From Bin87 sp965197635 (GTDB lineage: Bacteria; Chloroflexota; Dehalococcoidia; Lucifugimonadales; UBA3495), in assembly GCA_965197635.1 (NCBI GenBank), contig CBDANN010000008.1:744001-808000 (forward strand): 64,000 bases of DNA, given 5' to 3'. Within the stretch, counting starts at the first letter, position 1. Every line of letters begins with the position of its first letter. A program made the position numbers and the translations under genes. A model generated the notes under the pieces. It was not told where the DNA came from. It did no database searches and worked only from the letters and a program-made list of their open reading frames with translations. Below are positions 1 to 9,495 of this stretch, piece by piece.

Positions 1-684
1 CCGGTTCACGAAACGTCCGACCGGCGTGGGATTCTCGATGGCCTCGTAGTAGGCGTTCACCAACCCCCGCGTCTTGTCGGTCCCGCCCAGGGTGTTCACC
101 AGGCAACCCACGCCGAGCTGTCCGGCCAGCCGGAAGGTGTCCTCCTGGGTGCAGGCCATCCACAGCGGCGGATGAGGCTGCTGCAAGGGCTTGGGTATCA
201 CCTCACGGGGCGGGATCGTCCAGTTCTCCCCGTCGTGGCTGAACACTTCGTCGCACCACATCCGGGGCAGGCATTCCAGTGTTTCCACCATCATGCTCTG
301 CGTGCGCGCCACGTCCGTTCCGAAGGGCGTCAATTGGTATGGCCCCTTGGTGCGTCCCACGCCCACGTCCACGCGCCCGTCGCTCAGGATGTCCAACGTG
401 GATGCCCGCGCCGCTACGTGCAGCGGGTGATGCACCGGGGCGAGAACCACGCCGAATCCCAGCCGCATTTTCTTGGTGTGCTGGGCCATCACCGCCAGCA
501 TCACCTCCGGGGCTGACGAGTGGGCGAACTCGGTCAGGAAGTGGTGTTCCACCAACCACGTCCGCTCGAAGCCCATCTCCTCGGCGTACTGCACCTGCCG
601 CACCGCGTTCCACAGCGTGTCGTATTCCGCCGTGTCCGTCCACGGGCGCGGCATCTGCAACTCGTAAAACATGCCAAACTTCAT
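1..684 (-). CDS. LLM class flavin-dependent oxidoreductase, C-terminus outside window
   Basis: Flavin-dependent monooxygenase/reductase of the luciferase-like (LLM) fold. The ATG at 684 is preceded by an AGGAGA ribosome site (692-697). The N-terminus MKFGMFYELQMPRPW, the EEMGFERTWLVEHHF segment and the VGVGRTKGPYQ loop are typical of the F420/FMN-binding TIM-barrel family; about 228 residues are seen and the gene runs off the window. Substrate cannot be told. It reads in the same direction as the downstream-lying SDR gene (95 bp apart) and may share a catabolic function with it. Confidence 0.9.
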   Translation of the reverse strand, partial: MKFGMFYELQMPRPWTDTAEYDTLWNAVRQVQYAEEMGFERTWLVEHHFLTEFAHSSAPEVMLAVMAQHTKKMRLGFGVVLAPVHHPLHVAARASTLDILSDGRVDVGVGRTKGPYQLTPFGTDVARTQSMMVETLECLPRMWCDEVFSHDGENWTIPPREVIPKPLQQPHPPLWMACTQEDTFRLAGQLGVGCLVNTLGGTDKTRGLVNAYYEAIENPTPVGRFVNR

Positions 685-778
685 AGCCAATTCTCCTACG
701 CCACGCTGACATTACGAGCGTAGCGTGCCAATCCCTTCGTGGCGCATAATCGTTCGCCGTCGGGGACACCAAATCATA

Positions 779-1561
779 CTACACCGCAGTCCAACCACCA
801 TCCACCACCAGCAGGTGGCCCGTGGTTGCCCCTGCTGAATCGCTGGCCAGATAGATCGCCGCGCCCACCAGTTCTTCGGGGTCCATACGCCGGCCCAGGG
901 GCATCTTTACCGCGAGTTCCGCCCTCACCTCGTCGGCGTCGCGGTCATCAGCCTCCAGGAGGCCCGGTGTGGTCGTAGGCCCGGGCCCGATGGCGTTTAC
1001 GGTGACACCATGCTGTGCCCATTCCAGGGCCAATACCCGGGTCAGGTTCGCCAGACCTCCCTTGCTGGCGCAGTAGGCGGCCCGGTTCACTGCTCCTACC
1101 AACGCCATTTGGGACGCCACGCTGATGATGCGCCCGAACCCGTGGGGGATCATCAATCGCGCGGCGGCCTGAGCGCAGAAAAACGCTCCTTTTAAGTTGG
1201 TATCAAGCACGGCATCCCAATCCTCTTCGGTGACCTCCAACGCGGGCGCGCGACGGCGGATGCCAGCGTTGTTCACCAATATGTCCAGACCGCCGAGGTC
1301 GTTTGTCGCCTGCTGCATGGTCGGAGCAATAGCCGCAATGTCCTGCACGTCCAGGTCGTAGGTCAATGCCGCGCGGCCCTCGTCGTTGATTCGCTGGGCG
1401 GTGTCGGCCATGCCCTCTCGGCCGTGATCCGTGGGCAGGTCGGTCACCGCCACGTCGGCTCCTGCCTGGGCCAGGCCCACGGCCAACGCCGCTCCGATGC
1501 CTCGCGCCGCCCCGGTTACCAACGCCTTCCGTCCTGTCAAATCTAAACCTGAGTATGGCAT
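779..1561 (-). CDS. SDR family NAD(P)-dependent oxidoreductase
   Basis: Short-chain dehydrogenase/reductase, 260 aa. The Rossmann glycine motif TGAARGIG is at residues 16-23, NNAG at 97-100, Asn122, and the catalytic Ser150, Tyr163 and Lys167 (YCASK) are all present. The C-terminal TGHLLVVDGGWTAV is the usual family end. An open frame continues 72 codons upstream, but the ATG at 1561 fits the family length and has AGGAG about 9 bases before it (1572-1576), so I choose it. The acidic residue after beta-2 (D41) suggests NAD preference, which is inference. Substrate unknown. Confidence 0.93.
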   Translation of the reverse strand: MPYSGLDLTGRKALVTGAARGIGAALAVGLAQAGADVAVTDLPTDHGREGMADTAQRINDEGRAALTYDLDVQDIAAIAPTMQQATNDLGGLDILVNNAGIRRRAPALEVTEEDWDAVLDTNLKGAFFCAQAAARLMIPHGFGRIISVASQMALVGAVNRAAYCASKGGLANLTRVLALEWAQHGVTVNAIGPGPTTTPGLLEADDRDADEVRAELAVKMPLGRRMDPEELVGAAIYLASDSAGATTGHLLVVDGGWTAV

Positions 1562-2077
1562 GATATTGCTCCTATCGCATGTTCGGTTTCCTCTGCTCAC
1601 CATCATTCTAACCCGCCCTGAAATGAGCGGCGGGAAAGCGTCGAATATTGTCGTACGTCGCCATGACGCGGATCTGTTGGGAGGTCCCAGCGCGCACTGG
1701 CAAATGTGTTGCCAGTGCGCGCAAGGCAACTTCCCCCGGCACTCGATGCGGGGGTAGTAATTTGGTTGCTTTGCCAACGGCTGGACCGGACTTCACAGAC
1801 AATCTGTCGGCGCGCGGCGCTCGGTACACCGCGCTCGATGCCTGATCCTGTCCACCTCGTTTTGTCCCCCTTGTCCCTGTGAAATTACCTGCTCCGGCTG
1901 CAAGTCGGCGTCCGCCAGCAATCCCCGCGATTGCCATAATCCTGCTTCTGACTGACGAGGCGATTTCGCTACTCGCAGGATTGGAACGAAGATTGCCGCC
2001 CTGAGTGCGTGAGAGTAAAATCGACCCCACCAGACCCCGATAAACCCAAGATTTCCGGGGCACCTGGGAGAACTACC
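1562..2077. other. Intergenic region, no gene recognised
   Basis: About 0.5 kb between the SDR start and the toxin cassette. Open frames exist on both strands but none has a ribosome site or recognisable protein. It should contain the divergent promoters of the flanking genes; I see no convincing -35/-10 pair. Confidence 0.5.
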
Positions 2078-2653
2078 GTGACTACCACCCCAATTGGGTC
2101 GCCGCCTGCCATAACATTCGAGACCACCGCCGGCATCGTTCAGCGACATAGCGACCACACGGGGCCGGCCGCCGACCGCGCCTGGGTAGCCCACTCCCAG
2201 GCTCACTGCAAACTCATGGCGCCCATGAGCAACGACCGGAGGATCCAGTACCTCGGAACGGCCGGATGCGACGACGATACGATCCAACTCATAACCCGTA
2301 CCATCGCCGAGAGCATCGGGAAAGCCGCCAAACCTGCTCTCCGTTCCGTCGCTCGCGAGTGCGCCGCAACCAGGGAAGACATCGAAAGCCTGCTAAACAG
2401 ATGGCCTGAGCCACAACACTTCCAGCTTCTGAGTATGAACATTGCTGACCTGAGCGACGAACAGATCAGTCTCGCCAGCGCTTATGCCGCCTGCCAGATA
2501 TACGAGACGGCGGCTACCGCACTTTACCTGGCCATCGTGGACGGTATGGCCCCGGTCGCTACCGAGGAAGCAACCGACGCAGCCACCATGGAGCGGGACC
2601 GGGCCATCGCGGATGCCGGATACACCGACGAGGTGGCCCGATGGCCCGAGTGA
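2078..2653 (+). CDS. Hypothetical protein, possible antitoxin partner of the MazF-like genes
   Basis: 191 aa with no family I recognise. I start it at GTG 2078 because GGGAG (2066-2070) lies 7 bases upstream; the frame is open further up to 2009 but without a ribosome site. The central part (DDTIQLITRTIAESIG, then an acidic region) looks alpha-helical and the C-terminus is strongly acidic (ATEEATDAATMERD), as in many antitoxins. Its stop overlaps the start of the next gene by 13 bases, so the two are translationally coupled. The antitoxin role is inferred from position only; MazE-type DNA-binding motifs are not visible. Confidence 0.55.
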   Translation: MTTTPIGSPPAITFETTAGIVQRHSDHTGPAADRAWVAHSQAHCKLMAPMSNDRRIQYLGTAGCDDDTIQLITRTIAESIGKAAKPALRSVARECAATREDIESLLNRWPEPQHFQLLSMNIADLSDEQISLASAYAACQIYETAATALYLAIVDGMAPVATEEATDAATMERDRAIADAGYTDEVARWPE

Positions 2654-3051
2654 CCACCGGTAGCATCTACGTATGCGAAGGTCACCGCCAAGAAGGGCAC
2701 GAGCTAGCTGGAGAGCACCCCGTAATCGTCGTGGGAAGACAAAGCCTGATCGACAACCAAGGCATCGCCATAGTGGTTCCGCTAACCAGCACACGGCCCC
2801 ACCACCCGGTACATTGGGCCGTGGAAATTGACGACACCAAATCACTCGCGTACGTCCGACACATCAAATCGGTCCACATCACGAAAATAGGAAGATTCCT
2901 CGGCACCGCTAATCCCGAGGAAATCGACAGCATCAAAGACGGGCTGGCGCGAGACTCCAATACGACAACCACGAGCACGCCACAGCCATGGGACGGGAAG
3001 TGCGTCCAGGCACTATATGGTCCGCATCCCTACCGAACGCCGGTGGACTGA
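2641..3051 (+). CDS. MazF/PemK-like toxin (type II toxin-antitoxin)
   Basis: 136 aa. The start RVTTGSIYVCEGHRQEG, then GEHPVIVVGRQ and GIAIVVPLTSTRPHHP match the MazF/PemK beta-barrel layout: G-x-IY, a xHPVIVV strand and the PLTST strand. MazF enzymes are sequence-specific endoribonucleases; the Arg of the usual RPV motif is His here, so activity is uncertain. The ATG overlaps the upstream stop by 13 bases. The last 22 codons overlap the next MazF-like gene in another frame. Confidence 0.7.
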   Translation: MARVTTGSIYVCEGHRQEGHELAGEHPVIVVGRQSLIDNQGIAIVVPLTSTRPHHPVHWAVEIDDTKSLAYVRHIKSVHITKIGRFLGTANPEEIDSIKDGLARDSNTTTTSTPQPWDGKCVQALYGPHPYRTPVD

Positions 3052-3314
3052 GTTACGAGGGCGAGCTCCTGATCCTCACGTCGAACCGGGACACCGGAAT
3101 GGCAACCGCCTTTGCCGTGGATCCCCAACCACGCAGCAATCCAAGGCAAACCATCCCGGTGAGGCTTGAAGATCCTGAAGAGATGGGGTTTGCGATTACG
3201 TACCAAGTCAGGTCCATCTCCGCCGAGGAACGCCTCACCGGATACAGAGGGGAAATCACGGATGAGTACTTGCGATTAGCAAAGTCGACGCTGATCAGGT
3301 GCATAGGACCCTGA
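2988..3314 (+). CDS. Second MazF/PemK-like protein, overlapping the first
   Basis: 108 aa. VRPGTIWSASLP at the N-terminus corresponds to the MazF first strand, ELLILTSN to the second, and the C-terminal VRSISAEERLTGYRGEITDE to the MazF end where Q-R-I-D and a leucine-rich helix normally occur. It lies 64 bases inside the previous toxin gene in a different frame, an unusually deep overlap. It may be a toxin or an inactive paralogue. It is the last gene before the IS1380-type element that begins 67 bases downstream. Confidence 0.6.
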   Translation: MGREVRPGTIWSASLPNAGGLSYEGELLILTSNRDTGMATAFAVDPQPRSNPRQTIPVRLEDPEEMGFAITYQVRSISAEERLTGYRGEITDEYLRLAKSTLIRCIGP

Positions 3315-3381
3315 CGATGCTCCGAGCGCGCGACAAAAAGGCCGAGCAGCGAAATGTTCTCGCCTTACAGCTCCCCCTTGA

Positions 3382-5038
3382 CCCCAATCCACCGAGGAGA
3401 TGAGTGTGTCGGCGTGCTGAAGGGATGCTCCCGGCTTCGGGGATAATGGTTTTTGAGAACGAAAACCACCCTGAAACGAGGAGCACCCAACGGATGCTAC
3501 CACCTGAGCGCCCCGACCGCATCCACGTTGCCTTCGACGATCACCGACTGGTGGCCAATGCGGGGCCTTTTGCCCATCACCCTGGCCCCATCTGGGGCTG
3601 GGAGAGCTGGTGGACCGCCACGTTGACCTGGGAAATGCGCCAGGTCGTGCCAACGCGGGAGACAAGGTGCTGACGCTGGTGGCATCGGCGTTGGCCGGCG
3701 GGGACTGCATTGGACGCCGACGCGCTGCGCGCTGGCGAGACCGAGCAGGTCTGGGCTGTACGGTGAAGGCGCCATCCACGCTGGGCACGTTTCTGCGGAG
3801 TTTCCGGTGGGGACGCGCGGCAGCTGGATCGGGTGAGCCGGGAGGCGCTGGCCCGAGCCTGGGCGGCTGGGGCCGGACCGGGCGATGATCCGCTGACCAT
3901 TGATCTGGACTCTACCGTCTGTGAGACCTATGGTCTGGGCAAGGAGGGCGCGCGCCATCACGGCTACACCGGCCAGCGGGGCTATCACCCGCTCCTGGCC
4001 GTGGCCGAGGGTACCGGCGAGGTGCTGATGTGTCGATTGCGAAAGGGTCGGGCCAACACCGCCCGCGGCGCCGCCAACTTCCTGCGCGAGACGGTGAGCC
4101 GAGTGCGCTACGCCGGAGCCACCGGACCACTCACCGTGCGGGCGGACAGCGGCTTCTACACCCACGACATGGTGGCCGCCTGTCGCGACCAGAAACGCTA
4201 CTCCATCACCGTACGCCAGCACCCGAGCCCGGAACATCATGAGGCTGGCTGGACGCCCATATCCTATTGGATGGATCCGATGTGGCCGAAACCAGACTCC
4301 CTTTGCCAGTGAGCCCGACGCGGTACCGGTGCGGCTCATCGTCCGACGGGTGAAACCCACGCCCGGCTCGCAACTGGCCCTGTTCGCCACCTACAGCTAT
4401 CACGCTTTCATCACCGATAGAGAAGGCGACACCCTGTATCTGGAAGCTGACCATCGCCGCCACGCCGAGATCGAGAACGCCATCCGCGACCTCAAATACG
4501 GCGTGGGGCTCAACCACCTGCCATCGGGACGTTTTCCCGCCAACGCCGCCTGGCTGGCGGTGCAAGTCATGGCCCACAACCTGGCCCGCTGGACCACGCG
4601 CATCGGCCTGGGCGAGCCGGTGACCACCACCAAGACCCTCCGACGACGCTTCTTCTCTCTCGCCGGACGCATCACCCGCAAAGCCCGTCGCATCACCCTG
4701 CATCTGCCACAGGATTGGCCTTGGCGAAACCAATTCAGCAGCGCCCTGGCCAGACTCCTGCCACTCCCATCCTGACGCCGCCCTCGGCCTTTCACCTGTC
4801 TACGATGACGCACCACGCCTGGCCCAACCGCGCCAGGCTGGGCTCCTGACGGTCTCCGCCATCGGTCTGCGCTGAAAATCACTGCCAATGCCGTTACCAC
4901 GGGTCATCAACATCCCCTTGGCACGGCATCCACGCCCCACATCGTCCATTTCATCGGCATCAGGTCCTCGCCATCCCGTTCCCTGACCCCTCATCTCTCT
5001 CAAATGCCGCACCGCCCTATCCCATCGGTGGATTCGGG
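3382..5038 (+). mobile_element. IS1380-type insertion sequence, complete but decayed (copy 1)
   Basis: Bounded by inverted repeats CCCCAATCCACCGA (3382-3395) and its near-exact complement TCGGTGGATTCGGG (5025-5038), 13 of 14 matching. The 1657-bp length fits the family (about 1.65 kb). The left end is repeated, inverted, at 27279-27292 where a second copy ends. No clean target duplication was found. The region 4776-5024 holds no gene. Confidence 0.75.
3495..4775 (+). pseudogene. IS1380 family transposase, frameshifted
   Basis: DDE transposase spread over at least three frames. The N-terminal part (LPPERPDRIHVAFDDHRLV) is in one frame; IDLDSTVCETYG, YTGQRGYHPLLAV and VRADSGFYTHDM (two presumed catalytic Asp) in the next; DHRRHAEIENAIRDLKYG (catalytic Glu region) in a third. 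One break is near 4290-4310, where a short loss in a T-Y-T-P-F-A-S segment brings in a TGA. The catalytic residues themselves are present, but no continuous protein can be made. Confidence 0.85.
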
Positions 5039-5780
5039 CTTGAGCATCCCGCAACAGAACTTATATACTAAAAACACCCAGGCAAAACAGCTGTTTCTGA
5101 TCCCATCAACCAGCAAGGCGGGATTTCACTCCGACGGCCAACCCGTCAGTACAAAACCGCAACCGGTCGCAGTTGGCAAGGCTCTGCTTAAAGACCTGAG
5201 ACTCCTCACCAGGATTGACCACTGGACCACCGGGACTGCCCGAGCCCGCGTGCCGGGATGCTCCAGCATCCTGAGTACACGAAAAAGTAGGGGTCAAATG
5301 TTGCGTACCCAACTGGCCGTATGCTGACAACGAAGTGAAATCCTGCCTTTTAGTCCGAAAATCTCCCCGCTCATCCCGAGCCAGTCGAAGGATCATCCTG
5401 AGCCAGTCGAACCATCATGGTGAGCCCGCCAAACCAAAACAACCCATAGACAAAATCACCAACGAAATACCAACCCACCGTAATCGCAAAGAACTCTGCT
5501 GGTGATGAGCCTGTCGCATCATGCGGCAATCCCATTGTTGCACTGGCCGGCTACGCGCAAACGTTCATGCAGCGCCCGCGAGATCGCCCGCTGCGTTCGC
5601 GATGACGGTGAATAGGGTTGCCGCGCTTTGAAAGTGGGTACGCGTGGGGTCGTGGAGTCGTTGACTCTCCGCCGGCCTGCTGGTACGGTTTGTTGCCGAA
5701 GCTGCATCGCCCGGCGCGGTGGCCGCTGTCAACGCACGTAATCGCCGGGTACCGGCAAATCGTAGTCGCGAGGAAAATTT
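5039..5780. other. Intergenic region with dispersed repeats
   Basis: No recognisable gene. It holds the tandem 22-bp repeat described separately and should carry the promoter of the dctP operon. The ribosome site AGGAAA of the dctP gene lies at its right edge. Confidence 0.6.
5371..5414. repeat. Two tandem 22-bp dispersed repeats (TCATCCYGAGCCAGTCGAA type)
   Basis: TCATCCCGAGCCAGTCGAAG(GA) at 5371-5392 is followed directly by TCATCCTGAGCCAGTCGAAC(CA) at 5393-5414. The same type occurs singly at 28423-28440 and 28508-28529, so it is a dispersed repeat family of this genome. Confidence 0.8.
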
Positions 5781-8042
5781 ATGCTCAATTTGACCAGAGT
5801 GCGTTCGCTCGCTCCGGCCTCGGCGCCTTGGCGCGCTGTAGTCGCCGCTGCCGCTATCGCCGGATTGATGACAATAGTTGCCGCTTGCGGAGGCGGTGGC
5901 GAACCGCCGTCGGCTGCAACGCAGACCGGGGCCGCCACGGGTGCCACAGCCCCGGCTACCGGCGGACAAACCGCTCCGGCGGCGGCCGAAAACACCCCCG
6001 TGCCGCCGACGCAAACCCCAGTTCCCGCCCCTGAGGTACAGGAAGCCGTCACGTTGCAGGTGGTTTGCATCAACCGTGCCCTGCGCCCCTGCGAGTTGAT
6101 CCGCGACTTCTATGCGCCGCGTGTGGCCGAACGGACGAACGGCGAGGTAACCATCGAAATATCATCCTATCCCGAATTGGGATTGGGTGGCCCTGACACC
6201 ATCCGCCTGGTCAACGACCACACTCTGGAATTCGCCGAGATTTATTCCGGTTATGTCGGCGGCGACCTGCCGGTGATCGACGTCGGTAATCTCTGGGGCC
6301 TGTCCCCCAGCAATGATGCGCACCTGGCGCTGACCGACGCCATCGAAGAGGATATGATCCGCATCCTCCGCGATGCCACCGGCGGCGAACCGGTCTTCCG
6401 CAACTATTATCCCAACCAGTACATCTTCAGCCGCGAACCGCTGCCCGATCTGGCCTCCTACGACGCCAAGAAGATCCGTCAGCACAGCACCATCCTGGGT
6501 GACCTGCTGGCCGGGCTCGGCGCTGAAGGCCAGTTCGTCGCCTTCGCCGACGTGTACACCGCCCTGGAGCGCGGGATCCTTGACGGTGGCGTTACCGGCG
6601 GCACTCCCGGTTACGGTCAGCGTTGGTACGAGGTAACCGACTACCTGTACGGACCCATTGTCGGCTCCATCGGCGTGACTTACGTCACGGTCAACGGCGA
6701 GAAATGGGCTCAGCTGACCGAGGAAAACCGTGCCGTCCTGAAAGAGGTCGGCCAGGAGTACGAAGCCGAAAACCTCCGTCTGCTTAAAGAAGATTGGGAC
6801 CCGGCGGGCATCAGCCTGAACGTCGAAGAGGGTATGGAGTATTCCGACTTCCCGGATGACGTGAAGGCCAAGATGCGTGAGACCGCCCTTAATCTCATCA
6901 TCCCCAACTGGGTCCAGCGAGCCGGCGGCCTCGATTCCGAGGGCGTCAACATCTTCAACCAGAAGGTCGGCCCCATCGTCGGTGTGGTTATCAACGCCGA
7001 CGGAAGCGCCAGCGAGACCGCAGCCATGACGGAAAACCCGTCGGCTGCTATGGTTCAGGAAGACATAACGCTCCAGGTAGTGTGTATCAACCGCGCCCTT
7101 CGTCCCTGCGAGCTGATCCGGGACTTCTACGCGCCGAAGGTTGCGGAACGGACGGACGGCGCAGTTACCATCGAAATCTCTTCGTATCCGGAGCTAGGAT
7201 TGGGAGGCCCCGACACCATCCGACTGGTGAACGACCACACGCTGGAATTCGCCGAAATCTACTCCGGCTACGTGGGTGGGGACCTGCCAGTGATTGACGT
7301 GGGCAACCTCTGGGGCCTCTCACCCAGCAACGACGCCCACTTGGCGCTCACGGACGCCATCGAAGAGGACATGATCCGCATCCTACGCGACGCCACCGGC
7401 GGTGAACCCATCTTCCGCAACTACTACCCCAACCAGTACATCTTCAGCCGAGAGCCGTTACCCGACCTGGCGTCTTATGAAGGCAAGAAGATCCGCCAGC
7501 ACAGCACCATTCTCGGGGATCTGCTGGCGGGCCTGGGCGCCGAGGGGCAGTTCGTGGCCTTCGCCGACGTGTACACAGCCCTGGAGCGCGGGATCCTGGA
7601 CGGCGGCGTAACAGGCGGCACACCTGGCTATGGGCAGCGCTGGTACGAGGTTACGGACTACCTCTACGGTCCAATCGTGGGTTCAATCGGCGTGACCTAT
7701 GTGACGGTGAATAGCAAGAAATGGGCTGCGTTGACGCCGGAAAGCCAAGCCATTCTGAAAGAAGTGGGTAAGGAGTACGAAGCCCAAAACCTGCTGCTAC
7801 TGAGGGAAGAATGGGACCCGGCCGGCATTACCCTCAACGTGGAAGAGGGAATGGAATACTCCGACTTCCCCGATGACGTGAAGGCCAGGATGCGGGAAAC
7901 CGCGCTGAATTTGATCATCCCCAACTGGGTACAGCGCGCGGGAGGCCCCGGTTCGGAAGGGGTACGAATTTTCAACGAAAAGGTTGGCCCTATCGTGAAG
8001 GTGGAAATCAACGCCGACGGATCGGCGTCAGCCACCGAGTAG
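5781..8042 (+). CDS. dctP: TRAP transporter substrate-binding lipoprotein with two tandem DctP domains
   Basis: 753 aa. An N-terminal lipoprotein signal (VAAAAIAGLMTIVAAC, lipobox VAAC, then CGGGG) precedes a Pro/Ala/Thr linker (residues 36-85). Two DctP domains follow (about 88-405 and 425-750), nearly identical in protein sequence: both carry VVCINRALRPCELIRDFY, GYVGGDLPVIDVGNLWGL, RQHSTILGDLLAGLGAEG and YTALERGILDGGVTGG. A single-domain DctP is about 330-350 aa, so this is an internal duplication. The DctP family captures carboxylates outside the cell and passes them to DctQM. ATG 5781 has AGGAAA upstream. The halves differ at many synonymous sites (see findings). Confidence 0.93.
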   Translation: MLNLTRVRSLAPASAPWRAVVAAAAIAGLMTIVAACGGGGEPPSAATQTGAATGATAPATGGQTAPAAAENTPVPPTQTPVPAPEVQEAVTLQVVCINRALRPCELIRDFYAPRVAERTNGEVTIEISSYPELGLGGPDTIRLVNDHTLEFAEIYSGYVGGDLPVIDVGNLWGLSPSNDAHLALTDAIEEDMIRILRDATGGEPVFRNYYPNQYIFSREPLPDLASYDAKKIRQHSTILGDLLAGLGAEGQFVAFADVYTALERGILDGGVTGGTPGYGQRWYEVTDYLYGPIVGSIGVTYVTVNGEKWAQLTEENRAVLKEVGQEYEAENLRLLKEDWDPAGISLNVEEGMEYSDFPDDVKAKMRETALNLIIPNWVQRAGGLDSEGVNIFNQKVGPIVGVVINADGSASETAAMTENPSAAMVQEDITLQVVCINRALRPCELIRDFYAPKVAERTDGAVTIEISSYPELGLGGPDTIRLVNDHTLEFAEIYSGYVGGDLPVIDVGNLWGLSPSNDAHLALTDAIEEDMIRILRDATGGEPIFRNYYPNQYIFSREPLPDLASYEGKKIRQHSTILGDLLAGLGAEGQFVAFADVYTALERGILDGGVTGGTPGYGQRWYEVTDYLYGPIVGSIGVTYVTVNSKKWAALTPESQAILKEVGKEYEAQNLLLLREEWDPAGITLNVEEGMEYSDFPDDVKARMRETALNLIIPNWVQRAGGPGSEGVRIFNEKVGPIVKVEINADGSASATE

Positions 8043-8070
8043 CCAACCGGATTCCGAATAGCGAAAAGGG

Positions 8071-8101
8071 CGGGGCGGGTTAAAAACCCGCTCCGTTTTT
8101 T
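8071..8101 (+). terminator. Rho-independent terminator after the double dctP gene
   Basis: CGGGGCGGGTT, loop AAAA, ACCCGCTCCG, then TTTTTT. It lies 28 bases past the dctP stop, so the double-domain gene can be terminated separately from the next dctP-dctQ-dctM genes. Confidence 0.85.
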
Positions 8102-8268
8102 GTATTCCGAAAGGCGGTCCGGTGGGTTACGATAACGGCAACAAAATCCAAAGTATGCGACCGTGACTCTGCCCTTGAACAACAATATATTGCTGAAATA
8201 AACTTGCGCCCGGTTTGAATCGCGGCTATCGCCCATCGTGGCGGAGAATGTGCCGACCCGGACGGAAA

Positions 8269-9495
8269 ATGAGCAAGACAACCACTGATCGATTCCGCAA
8301 ACTTGGGTTGAGATTCCTGCTGCCGGCCGTCCTGGCCGCCATGGTTTGTCGGGCTGCTGGCCTGCGGAGGCGGCACACAACCGCGCCCGAAGCGCCAAGC
8401 GCCCTCGCCGCCACGGGCGGAAGCGCCCCGGCAACCGGAGGGCAGCAGTCCGCTCCGGCGGCGCCCCAGGCCACCGCCGCCATGGCCCAGGAAACCAAGC
8501 TGGAGACCCAGGGCGAAAGCTTCGAGTTCCAGTTGGTACGCATCAATCGCAACGTCGCGGCTTGCGAGTTGGTCAACAGCTTCTTCATACCTGAAATAGC
8601 CGACCGCACCGATGGCCAATTGCAGTTCACCCTCTCTTCTTTCCCTGAACTCGGTATCGCGGGCGGTGACACCTTGCGCCTCATTGGCGACAACACTCTG
8701 GAAGTCGCTGAAGTGTACAGCGGATACTTCGGCGGCGATCTGCCGTTGCTGGACGTGGGCAACCTCTGGGGTTTGTCGCCCAGCGAGGCAGCCCACCTGG
8801 AGTTGACCGACGCCATCCACGAGGACCTGGTGGCGGTGTTGAAAGAGACCACGGGCGGCCAGCCCATCATGCGTCAGTATTACCCGAACCAGTTCATCTT
8901 CAGCCGGGAAGAACTGGACGAGCTGAGCCAGTTCGAGAACCAGAAAATCCGTCAGCACAGCACAATCCTGGGCGACCTGCTCGACGGCATGGGGGCGGAA
9001 CCGCAGTTCATGGCCTTCGCCGACGTGTACACGGCGCTGGAGCGCGGTGTTCTGGACGCGGCGGTATCCTGCGGGACGTGCGGCTCGGGCGTGCGCTGGT
9101 ATGAGGTGACGGACTACATGGTTGGTCCCATCGTAGCCATCGGCGTAACCTGGATCACCATGAACAAGGAAGTGTGGGACTCCATACCTGCGGACCTCCA
9201 GGCCATCATCAAAGAAGAAGGAGAGCGCCACCAGGACACTTCTAGAGAATGGGTTGAAACCGTGTGGGCCCAGGAAGGTATCGACGAAAACACCGAAGGC
9301 GGTATGGAGTACATCGAGCTCTCCCAGGAAATCAAGGATGCCCTGTTCCAGGCTGGTCGGAACAACGTGCTGCCCCGCTGGGTGGAGCGCACCGGCGGCC
9401 CCAACAGCGAGGCCGTTAGTATCTACAACGAGAAGGCCGCGCCTATTATCGGAGTCCGCGTGGGTCCGGACGGTATGGCGCAGGATATCCAGTAG
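8269..9495 (+). CDS. dctP: TRAP transporter substrate-binding protein DctP (single domain)
   Basis: 408 aa from ATG 8269 (GGACGGAAAATG); the open frame extends to 8215 without a better ribosome site. It is a clear paralogue of both domains of the previous gene: YSGYFGGDLPLLDVGNLWGL, QYYPNQFIFSREE, KIRQHSTILGDLLDGMG, VYTALERGVLDAA, plus an extra CGTCGSG motif. The signal peptide is odd: the frame reads VLAAMVCRAAGLRRRHTT, with no lipobox, while a shifted frame at 8351-8365 reads GLLAC followed by GGG, a perfect lipobox. This suggests two compensating indels or a sequence error. Likely the partner of DctQM downstream. Confidence 0.88.
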   Translation: MSKTTTDRFRKLGLRFLLPAVLAAMVCRAAGLRRRHTTAPEAPSALAATGGSAPATGGQQSAPAAPQATAAMAQETKLETQGESFEFQLVRINRNVAACELVNSFFIPEIADRTDGQLQFTLSSFPELGIAGGDTLRLIGDNTLEVAEVYSGYFGGDLPLLDVGNLWGLSPSEAAHLELTDAIHEDLVAVLKETTGGQPIMRQYYPNQFIFSREELDELSQFENQKIRQHSTILGDLLDGMGAEPQFMAFADVYTALERGVLDAAVSCGTCGSGVRWYEVTDYMVGPIVAIGVTWITMNKEVWDSIPADLQAIIKEEGERHQDTSREWVETVWAQEGIDENTEGGMEYIELSQEIKDALFQAGRNNVLPRWVERTGGPNSEAVSIYNEKAAPIIGVRVGPDGMAQDIQ

